Assembly: GCA_002749135.1 (NCBI GenBank)
Contig: NVVY01000009.1
Location: forward strand, 32,355-47,912
DNA: 15,558 nucleotides
Source of the DNA: Alphaproteobacteria bacterium
Lineage (GTDB): Bacteria > Pseudomonadota > Alphaproteobacteria > Sphingomonadales > Emcibacteraceae
Reading direction: 5' to 3'
Made by a program: the position numbers and the translations under genes. The notes under the pieces were generated by a model. It did no database searches and was not told the DNA's origin. It was given only the letters and a program-made list of their open reading frames with translations. Shown one piece after another: positions 5,110 through 11,941 of the stretch (its first letter is position 1; every line of letters begins with the position of its first letter).

Positions 5110-6582
5110 TTATTTTTCTTCATCAAACTTTACCGTAACAAAGGCCGTGTTACCCCGACGGATAAATTTAAGGAGGATGCTTTTACGTCCTTTTTCCTTC
5201 AATTCCTCAATCCGTTTGAGGGCCTCATCCACGGAAGCTATCGCTTCCTGAGTGATTTCAACAATGACATCTCCCCGGCGCAGGCCTTTTTCACCGGCGG
5301 GACTGTTACGGTCCACTCCGGCAATGAAGACACCTTTCACATCATCTTCCAGTTTCAGGGCTTTGCGGGTTTTTTCGGTGATGGGCTCAAGGCTCATGCC
5401 CAGAACTTCCTCGCTCGGGATAACTGCGTCCGGATTATCCGGTATATTGTCAACAATTTCCTCATCTTCGGGAAGCTCGTCAATCATCAGGGTAAGATTC
5501 TTGCGCTTGCCTTTGCGCAATACGACCATCTTCACCTTCTTGCCCACCTCCGTATTGGCCACCCAGATCGGCAGGTCGTTACGTTCCTTGATGGTCTTGC
5601 CTTCAAATTTGATGATAATATCGCCGGCCAATATGCCCGCCTTATCCGCCGGCCCGCCTTTGACCACGGATGATACCAGCGCGCCGTGGCCCGCTTCCAT
5701 GCCAAGGCTTTCGGCAATATCATCGGTCACAGGCTGAAAGCTGATCCCGATCCGGCCCCGTTTGGTATGACCATATTTACGCAGTTGGCTGATCACATGC
5801 TGGGCTTGGTTGGAAGGAATGGCAAAACCAATGCCGATATTGCCGCCGGAAGGTGAGAAGATGGCCGTATTGATACCGATCACTTCACCCTTCATATTAA
5901 ACATGGGGCCACCGCTGTTGCCCCGGTTGATGGAGGCATCGGTTTGAATATATTTATCATAGGGCCCGGAATTGATATCACGGTTGCGGGCGGAAATAAT
6001 CCCCGCCGTTATGGTCCCGCCAAGGGAATAGGGATTGCCGATCGCGAGCACCCAGTCCCCTATACGGGATTTGCTGTCATCACCAAACCGCACGAAAGGC
6101 AGGGGCTTGTCGCTTTCCACTTTCAATACCGCCAGATCAAGTTTGCTGTCCTTGCCGATAAGCTTTGCCTCAAACTCACGGCCATCGGACATTTTGATCA
6201 TAATTTCATCGGCATTGTCGATCACATGATTATTGGTGATGATAATGCCCGACGGATCAATGATAAAGCCGGTGCCCAGTGATTGACGCTGACGGGTGAG
6301 AGGGCGTTGCTTGCCGTCTTTATCTTCGCTGTTATCCCTGCCCTGCCCGCGATCAAAACGCTTGAAAAAATCCTCCATACCGGGGATTCGCGGCATAGAC
6401 CGTCGATCAATCTTGATGGTTTGGGTTGTATTCACATTGACCACCGCCGGTAATAGTTTTTCCGCAAGGTCCGCAAAACTGTCCGGCGCCCCTTTTGCAA
6501 AGGTGGCAACGGGCATTATTACTACTGCAGAGACAATGATTATCGCCCCGGCAAATATTTTCTTTATTCCAGTCATACTCAT
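5110..6582 (-). CDS. degP: DegP/HtrA-family periplasmic serine protease
   Basis: An envelope quality-control protease and chaperone of the Do family, 490 residues from the chosen start. Order: signal peptide (1-30, likely cut after ATFA), trypsin-like domain (about 35-270), PDZ1 (about 274-362) and PDZ2 (about 395-490). The catalytic triad is intact: H119 (TNNHVID), D149 (KLDLAV) and S223 (RGNSGGP). The charged segment at about 60-100 is the LA-loop-like insertion. The ATG at 6582 has GGAAG about 9 bases upstream; the ATG at 6576 with AGGA 6 bases upstream is just as good, while an in-frame TTG at 6606 is unlikely. Its terminator follows. It sits downstream of hflC, separated by 194 bases with a hairpin, so it probably has its own promoter, not clearly seen. 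degQ-type activity is equally possible. Confidence 0.94.
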   Translation of the reverse strand: MSMTGIKKIFAGAIIIVSAVVIMPVATFAKGAPDSFADLAEKLLPAVVNVNTTQTIKIDRRSMPRIPGMEDFFKRFDRGQGRDNSEDKDGKQRPLTRQRQSLGTGFIIDPSGIIITNNHVIDNADEIMIKMSDGREFEAKLIGKDSKLDLAVLKVESDKPLPFVRFGDDSKSRIGDWVLAIGNPYSLGGTITAGIISARNRDINSGPYDKYIQTDASINRGNSGGPMFNMKGEVIGINTAIFSPSGGNIGIGFAIPSNQAQHVISQLRKYGHTKRGRIGISFQPVTDDIAESLGMEAGHGALVSSVVKGGPADKAGILAGDIIIKFEGKTIKERNDLPIWVANTEVGKKVKMVVLRKGKRKNLTLMIDELPEDEEIVDNIPDNPDAVIPSEEVLGMSLEPITEKTRKALKLEDDVKGVFIAGVDRNSPAGEKGLRRGDVIVEITQEAIASVDEALKRIEELKEKGRKSILLKFIRRGNTAFVTVKFDEEK

Positions 6583-6754
6583 TCCTGATATCTTCCGTTT
6601 ATCCAAAATTAAATTTCTTCCCTGGAAATACTATTTTTCACATCATTACCACACTTTGTGACAGAAATGAGAGGCTTAGAAGCAGTTGGTCGTAATTTTT
6701 CATCACTTTATCGCATTAATCCGGCCCAAGAACACAAGCCCGAGAAACAGACAC

Positions 6755-6783
6755 GGGAGCAAAGACCATTGGCCCTTGCTCCC
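6755..6783 (-). terminator. Hairpin after hflC, probable terminator
   Basis: A continuous 13-bp stem with loop AAT forms in the minus-strand RNA (GGGAGCAAGGGCC with GGTCTTTGCTCCC). Two of its pairs are G-U, which become mismatches on the plus strand, so it belongs to the hflKC transcript. The following GTGTCTGTTTCTC is only moderately T-rich, so it may be a 3'-end stabiliser or partial terminator. Confidence 0.55.
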
Positions 6784-6800
6784 GACTTAAAAAAACCTGC

Positions 6801-7685
6801 CTATTTCTTAGATTTTTCTTTACCATTCATATCCCTGAAATACTTGAAAAAGTCACTATCCGGTGACAGAATCATGGTCGTATTATTCTTCTTGAAGGCC
6901 ACATTATAGGCCCGCATGGATCGATAAAAAGCATAAAATTCCGGATCCTGATTATAGGCATCGGCAAAAATCTTGGCCGCCGTGGCATCCCCTTGCCCGC
7001 GCAGTTTCTGGGCATCCCGCTCCGCTTCCGCCAGCAGGACCGTACGGTCCCGGTCGGCTTTTGACTTAATACGGATAGCCTGTTCCTCGCCGCGCGCGCG
7101 AATTTCACGGGCCACCTGTTGACGTTCGGCAATCATGCTGTCAAAGATCGGCTTGCTGTTTTCCGCAGGCAGGTCGGTACGTTTAATGCGCACATCCACC
7201 ACCTTGATGCCAAGGGCTTCGGCCTCATCACGCACTGAATCCGAAATCGCCTTGCGCAGGGTCCGCCGTTCGCCGGACAGGGCGTCTTTAAATTCCCGCT
7301 GACCGAAAACTTTACGCAGGTTGGAATTGATAATGATGGAAAGCCGCGATTCCGCACCGCTCACATTACGGACCGCCTGATAGACTTTCAGGGGATCCTC
7401 AACCCGAAATTCGGTAAAGGCATCCACAATGATCCGTTTCTGATCCTCGGTAATGACAATCAATTCCGGGGTATCAAGCAACAGAATCCGCTTGTCAAAA
7501 TAAACCACATTTTCTAAAAAAGGTGTTTTCAAATGCAAGCCGGGTTCGGTAACGGTCTTCTTCCATTTACCAAGTTCCAGAACCAGAGCCTGCTCCGTTT
7601 CCCGTACGGTGAATATGGATGCCCCCAGCAACACAACACTACCGCCCAGGACAATCAACGCAATTAAAGTTTTTAGATTATTCAT
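6801..7685 (-). CDS. hflC: HflC, protease modulator (SPFH/band-7 family)
   Basis: A 294-residue inner-membrane protein that forms, with HflK, the large cage around the FtsH protease and tunes its degradation of membrane proteins. One N-terminal membrane segment (about 5-25) is followed by the SPFH/band-7 domain (about 25-190), which starts TVRETEQALVLELGKW. Next comes the long charged coiled coil (about 185-245, rich in E, R, A and Q) and the C-terminal FYAFYRSMRAYN and LSPDSDFFKYF motifs typical of HflC. The ATG at 7685 has AGGATAG and GGACAGGA upstream. The gap to hflK is only 15 bases, so the two are co-transcribed and probably coupled. Length is normal. The lysine-rich tail (NGKEKSKK) is a little unusual. 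The small DUF2065 gene often found next to hflC in proteobacteria is absent. Confidence 0.95.
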   Translation of the reverse strand: MNNLKTLIALIVLGGSVVLLGASIFTVRETEQALVLELGKWKKTVTEPGLHLKTPFLENVVYFDKRILLLDTPELIVITEDQKRIIVDAFTEFRVEDPLKVYQAVRNVSGAESRLSIIINSNLRKVFGQREFKDALSGERRTLRKAISDSVRDEAEALGIKVVDVRIKRTDLPAENSKPIFDSMIAERQQVAREIRARGEEQAIRIKSKADRDRTVLLAEAERDAQKLRGQGDATAAKIFADAYNQDPEFYAFYRSMRAYNVAFKKNNTTMILSPDSDFFKYFRDMNGKEKSKK

Positions 7686-7700
7686 GATCTCTATCCTGTC

Positions 7701-8735
7701 CTAATTCTGTTTCTTGATCGCGGGCAAGGGAAGGTAGGGCAACACACCGCCGCCGTCATTTTCCAGAATAACCTTGTCCGTATTACTGAAAATTCTTTCC
7801 ATGGTTTCCAGATATATCCGGCGCCGGGTCACATCCTTGGCCATTTTATATTGCTCATAAACGGACAGAAAACGCGCACTTTCCCCCTGCGCCATGGTGA
7901 TGGCCCGGGCTTTATAGGCTTGGGCTTCCTGATTCATTCTTTCCGCCGTCCCGCGTGCTGTCGGTACGATTTTATTTTGATATTTCTTGGCTTCATTGAT
8001 GGTTTTATCCCGGTCCGCTTCGGCCTTCTGCACATCATTGAACGCTTCCGATACCTGCGCAGGCGGGGATACCGTATCCATCTTGACCTGCGTAATCTCG
8101 ATGCCGGCCTCATACTTGTCGAGGACTTCCTGCATGATGCCGCGCACCTCTACCTCAATACCGAACCGTTCAGATGTCATGATCTGCTGAATGTCCGTCT
8201 TGGCCACCACTTCGCGCATGGCACTTTCTGAAATGGATTTGATGCTCTGCTCTTTCTGATCAAGGTTAAACAGAAAACGGGCTGGATCCTTGATCCGCCA
8301 CAGGACAGAATAGCGTACATCAACAATATTCTCATCCCCGGTCAACATCTGGCGTTCTTTCTTTCCAGATCCGAAACCAACGTCGATCTTGTTCACCGCC
8401 GTCACTTTGGGGATGATAACCTCATCAATGGGCGGCCAATGGAAATGAAGGCCGGTGTCCGTGGTTTCAATCCATTTGCCAAAGCGCAGGACGACCCCGG
8501 CTTCATCGGGCTGAACCTTGTATAGTGCCGCATATAGATAGCCGATAACGAACAACAGGGCGATCAGCATAAACATGCCCTTGCCGCCGCCTTTGCCGCC
8601 GCCAAAGGCCTTACGGAATTTATCCTGACCCTTGCGGATCAACTCGTCGATATCCGGTGGCTCCTGACCGCCGCCGCCCGGGCCGCTGCCCCATGGTCCC
8701 CGATCCTTACCACCATTATTATTTTGCCAAGACAT
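7701..8735 (-). CDS. hflK: HflK, protease modulator (SPFH/band-7 family)
   Basis: A 344-residue partner of HflC. It has a cytoplasmic N-terminus rich in glycine, proline and asparagine (1-52, with GGGKGGGKG), one membrane segment (about 54-72), a band-7 domain (about 72-260) beginning VQPDEAGVVLRFGKW, a coiled-coil region (about 215-310) and a short C-terminal tail with PYLPLP. The Gly-rich N-terminal tail, which faces the cytoplasm where FtsH works, separates HflK from HflC. The start ATG at 8735 is preceded by AAGGAG at good spacing. It is the first gene of the hflKC pair and diverges from mrp across 143 bases. A weak sigma-70-like pair (TTGTTC, 17 bases, TATATA) lies on the minus strand in that gap; no convincing RpoH site was found there. 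Confidence 0.95.
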   Translation of the reverse strand: MSWQNNNGGKDRGPWGSGPGGGGQEPPDIDELIRKGQDKFRKAFGGGKGGGKGMFMLIALLFVIGYLYAALYKVQPDEAGVVLRFGKWIETTDTGLHFHWPPIDEVIIPKVTAVNKIDVGFGSGKKERQMLTGDENIVDVRYSVLWRIKDPARFLFNLDQKEQSIKSISESAMREVVAKTDIQQIMTSERFGIEVEVRGIMQEVLDKYEAGIEITQVKMDTVSPPAQVSEAFNDVQKAEADRDKTINEAKKYQNKIVPTARGTAERMNQEAQAYKARAITMAQGESARFLSVYEQYKMAKDVTRRRIYLETMERIFSNTDKVILENDGGGVLPYLPLPAIKKQN

Positions 8736-8765
8736 ACAAGCGCTCCTTAAAAAGAAAATATCAAC

Positions 8766-8800
8766 CCAAATTTGGAAAAAAACACAATTTCCCCTATATT
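8766..8800 (+). promoter_or_regulatory. Likely mrp promoter with overlapping palindrome
   Basis: TTGGAA (8772-8777) and TATATT (8795-8800) are 17 bases apart on the plus strand. A perfect 10-base palindrome, CCAAATTTGG (8766-8775), overlaps the -35 box and could be an operator in this divergent hflK/mrp gap. The start would be near 8807. Confidence 0.45.
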
Positions 8801-8878
8801 TTTTATTCTTACCACTTATATATTCTATGTGGGGGACAAGAACAACAATATTACAATAGTATCATAGATAGGATCAAA

Positions 8879-9964
8879 ATGTCAGAGGTCAAGCGCGAAC
8901 AGGTTATAAATATCCTGAAATCCATCACTCATCCGGGCAAGGGCCGCGATATTGTCACCCTTGGCATGGTGCAGGGGCTGGTCATCAAAGATAACGAGGT
9001 TGGTTTTGCCCTCAATATCGACCCGGCCGAGGCAGAAATGATGGAACAGATCAGGCAGAAATGTGATGCAAAACTTCTGGACCTGACGGCGGCGAGCAAG
9101 GTTACCTCTGTCCTGACTGCCCAGCGTGATCCGGCTAAGGAAATTCCCGCCATGCAAGCCCCGGAAAAAGGCTCCGGCCCGTTAAAAAACACCAAGAAAA
9201 TCCCCGGCGTCAAGCATGTGATTGCGGTGGCTAGCGGCAAGGGCGGGGTCGGAAAATCCACCACCGCCGTTAATCTGGCCCTTGCCCTGCAAGCCATCGG
9301 CCTGAAAGCCGGTATATTTGATGTGGATATTTACGGCCCCTCTATCCCGACCCTGCTTGGCGTGACCGAGAAACCTCATCAGAGCGAAGACAAGAAAATC
9401 ATCCCCATCATCAGCCACGGTCTTGTGAGCATGTCGCTGGGCTATCTGATGAAACAGGATACCGCCACCATCTGGCGCGGCCCTATGGTGATGGGCGCGG
9501 TCAAGCAAATGACCAATGACACCAAATGGGATGTGGATGGGGAGCTGGACGTGCTGGTTCTGGACCTGCCGCCGGGCACCGGGGACGTACAGCTCACCCT
9601 GGCCCAGACCATTGATGTGGACGGCGCGATTGTGGTCTCTACGCCGCAGGACATCGCTCTTATTGATGCCCGCAAGGGGCTGGATATGTTTCAGAAGACC
9701 GATACGGAGGTTTTCGGCATCGTGGAAAATATGAGCTATTTCCTCTGCCCAAGCTGCGGCGAGCGGTCCGATATATTCGGCCACGGCGGCGCCCGGGAAA
9801 TTGCGGCGAAGCTTGAGATAGATTTCCTCGGCGAAATCCCGCTTCATATGGATATTCGCGAAACATCTGACGGCGGCACCCCTATCGTGGTCCATAATCC
9901 AGGCAGCCCCCATACGGCCATCTATCTGGATATTGCCCGCAAGATACAGGCTAAATTACAATAG
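8879..9964 (+). CDS. mrp: Fe-S cluster carrier ATPase Mrp/ApbC
   Basis: A 361-residue cytoplasmic ATPase that carries and delivers [4Fe-4S] clusters to target proteins. An N-terminal MIP18/DUF59 domain (about 4-82) is followed by a linker and a ParA/MinD-like P-loop domain. The deviant Walker A motif SGKGGVGKST is at 119-128, DVDIYGPS follows at 148-155, and VLDLPPGTGD is at 227-236. The cluster-binding pair C290-x-x-C293 lies in FLCPSCG. The ATG at 8879 has AGGA 5 bases before it. The frame runs further upstream into hflK on the other strand but gives no family-like sequence. It is divergent from hflK, and its last 9 bases overlap the end of the convergent E1-nitroreductase gene, so no terminator fits between them. 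Confidence 0.95.
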   Translation: MSEVKREQVINILKSITHPGKGRDIVTLGMVQGLVIKDNEVGFALNIDPAEAEMMEQIRQKCDAKLLDLTAASKVTSVLTAQRDPAKEIPAMQAPEKGSGPLKNTKKIPGVKHVIAVASGKGGVGKSTTAVNLALALQAIGLKAGIFDVDIYGPSIPTLLGVTEKPHQSEDKKIIPIISHGLVSMSLGYLMKQDTATIWRGPMVMGAVKQMTNDTKWDVDGELDVLVLDLPPGTGDVQLTLAQTIDVDGAIVVSTPQDIALIDARKGLDMFQKTDTEVFGIVENMSYFLCPSCGERSDIFGHGGAREIAAKLEIDFLGEIPLHMDIRETSDGGTPIVVHNPGSPHTAIYLDIARKIQAKLQ

Positions 9965-11935
9965 GTCCCGAAGTTTCTTTCTTATGGACCGCACAGGGGT
10001 TTTTATCTTGCCCGGATAGCCTATTCTGCCGGAAAAAACAACATCTGACAAACGTCCGTCCAACAGAATGTCAAAGTCATTGCCAAGCTGTGATGCCTTG
10101 TTGGCAAGGGCAAGATTGCCACTGGAAAAGTCGATACCCTGTTCCGCATAATAGCTGAAACAAATGGTTGCCATAGACGGTTGCATCACCAGCCCCTGTT
10201 GGGTGGCCTGAAGCCAGAAACGCTGTAATTTCCCCCCGGCCTGCAAGGTTTGGGCAAGGTCTTTCTTGCCCCCGTCTTTCCAGAGCAGCGCAAAATGGCC
10301 CGCGCATTTATGGCCCGGAAGAATATCCATCTGTAACTGAGCAAGCAGCGTGCCGCCCATATATTTATTCATAAAATCCATACGGGACCAGCTTTTCATG
10401 GCCTGCTTCATGAGCAGAAGGCTAACCTTGTCCATGCCCACGGCCCCTGATGGCACGCCGTCCCGGCTGTCCCCCGCCGTCCAGTCAATGATTTTCTGAT
10501 GCACCTTAAAGCATTTTTCAAGGCGAAGCCGAATATCCGTTGCCGCCGCATTCAGGCGGGAGAAACGCCGCCGCTCAGCCGGGTTTTCAAACCACCTAAT
10601 CTCAAATAATTCGTCTATTTCATCTGAAAGCGCCTTTTTAACTGGATCAGGCAAGGCCTTTGTCTGATAGGAGAATCTGTTCACGGAGCGCAAGGGTACA
10701 TAATCCAAAAGATCATCCAAAACGGTCTTCTTGAGCTTCCTGAAATTCACCGTTATCTTCTGCGCCCGGCCATCCCACACGACATCTTTCGGCAAAGTCC
10801 AGCGCAGGGCAAGGCTATGAGAGGACGCCGCCATCCGCAGGGTTTCCAGCATCATGCCAACGGCCAGATAAGTGGGCCGGCCATAGTCAAACTCATAAAG
10901 ATTATCCTGTTCAATTTCCGGAATATGGACGATGACCCTTCGCTCGCTTTTGATCTCAAACTGCCAGGGCTGTGTATTATCCCCGCTGGGCGCCCAACGG
11001 GCCTGATCAATGATCTGTTCCATGACAGGCAGTTCAGCCTCATCCTCTGGGTGCGTCGCGGCTTCCGAAAGTCTGGCATAGAGCATCCGGCCAAAGAAAT
11101 ATTTGAGCCGTTGAAGCGGATTGCCATTGCCAAACGGAATATAACCCTTCCTGAGAATACCCCGGTAAGCATCATAGAGCTGGTAATGAGGTGCGGCCTT
11201 GACACCGCCCCGTTCCAGAAGAACTTTTAGAACCTCTGTCACAATAAGGCCCGTACATAATTGTATGCCAATGGGGGTTGAGGGGACTTTATGGTTTTTC
11301 ATATCCACATATGAAGGGTCTACCAGATAACCCCGGTGAGCCGGACGCGGCGTCAAGCCGATCAGGAATTTAATATATTTGTCTTCTTCGCTGTCTTGGT
11401 CGGTAATTCTGAAATAATCCTCGAAGCTCATTTTTCCCGGCATGAAGGATAATAACGCGGCCCCCATGCCCACCGGCGCACAGGTAATGGCCGGAATTGA
11501 CAGCTCATGACAGCGTTTAAAGACGTCGCGGCGAATATCAAGGGCAAAGAAATCAAAGCCATCAACCAATATATCCACACCCTCCAGAAAGGCGTCGATA
11601 TTGTCTTTGGAGATGCCGTCTCCAAAAGACTTGATGTCTATTTCCGGGTTAATATCGGCGGCCATTTCCGCCATAACTTCTACTTTTGGCCGGCCCACCG
11701 TGGACATGAAAGCCCCCACCTGACGGTTAAAATTGGCCTGTTCAAAAATATCCATATCCGAAATATGAAATTTTGACACCCCAAGCCGCACCAAGGCCAA
11801 TAAATAGGCACTGCCAACCCCGCCCATGCCGGGGATAGCAACCCTCTTATGGCGAAGCGATAGAAGTTCGCCCTGCGTCAGCCAGCCCAAATTCCGGGCA
11901 AAGGCCTGTGCATGAGAAAAGTTTGGAGGGGTCAT
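9956..11935 (-). CDS. ThiF/E1-like adenylyltransferase fused to a nitroreductase-like domain
   Basis: A 659-residue two-domain enzyme. Residues 1-270 form a ThiF/MoeB/HesA-type E1 domain: nucleotide loop GMGGVG (36-41), acidic ISDMDIFE (58-65), NFNRQ with R71, K84 in GRPKVE, and VDGFDFF (124-130). These residues adenylate a carboxylate. There is no MoeB-type CxxC zinc pair; C152 in ITCAPVGMG could be the thiol residue. Residues 300-640 look like an FMN-dependent nitroreductase, beginning QARWAPSGDNTQPWQF (311-326). Similar fusions, such as mycobacterial Rv1355c, are known but poorly characterised, so substrate and product are unknown. The ATG at 11935 is 6 bases past the prsT stop, which indicates co-transcription. 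The C-terminus overlaps the mrp end by 9 bases. Activation of an acid followed by redox chemistry is inference. Confidence 0.88.
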   Translation of the reverse strand: MTPPNFSHAQAFARNLGWLTQGELLSLRHKRVAIPGMGGVGSAYLLALVRLGVSKFHISDMDIFEQANFNRQVGAFMSTVGRPKVEVMAEMAADINPEIDIKSFGDGISKDNIDAFLEGVDILVDGFDFFALDIRRDVFKRCHELSIPAITCAPVGMGAALLSFMPGKMSFEDYFRITDQDSEEDKYIKFLIGLTPRPAHRGYLVDPSYVDMKNHKVPSTPIGIQLCTGLIVTEVLKVLLERGGVKAAPHYQLYDAYRGILRKGYIPFGNGNPLQRLKYFFGRMLYARLSEAATHPEDEAELPVMEQIIDQARWAPSGDNTQPWQFEIKSERRVIVHIPEIEQDNLYEFDYGRPTYLAVGMMLETLRMAASSHSLALRWTLPKDVVWDGRAQKITVNFRKLKKTVLDDLLDYVPLRSVNRFSYQTKALPDPVKKALSDEIDELFEIRWFENPAERRRFSRLNAAATDIRLRLEKCFKVHQKIIDWTAGDSRDGVPSGAVGMDKVSLLLMKQAMKSWSRMDFMNKYMGGTLLAQLQMDILPGHKCAGHFALLWKDGGKKDLAQTLQAGGKLQRFWLQATQQGLVMQPSMATICFSYYAEQGIDFSSGNLALANKASQLGNDFDILLDGRLSDVVFSGRIGYPGKIKTPVRSIRKKLRDLL

Positions 11936-11941
11936 AGCTCA

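Noticed and set aside
5041..5673. A 210-codon plus-strand frame opposite the end of degP
   Set aside because: It starts inside the degP terminator and is antisense to the PDZ domains, with no recognisable domain of its own.
6607..6700. RpoH promoter for degP
   Set aside because: A CTCTCATTT stretch resembles the -10 element, but no CTTGAA-like sequence is found at the proper distance.
6607..6800. A small DUF2065 gene between hflC and degP
   Set aside because: I looked for it because it is common there, but the minus strand has no open frame of the needed size; the space holds a hairpin and AT-rich leader.
8657..8878. Longer start for mrp reaching into hflK
   Set aside because: The extra 74 codons overlap the Gly-rich start of hflK and the promoter region and do not look like an Mrp N-terminus; the family's MIP18 domain begins at the ATG at 8879.
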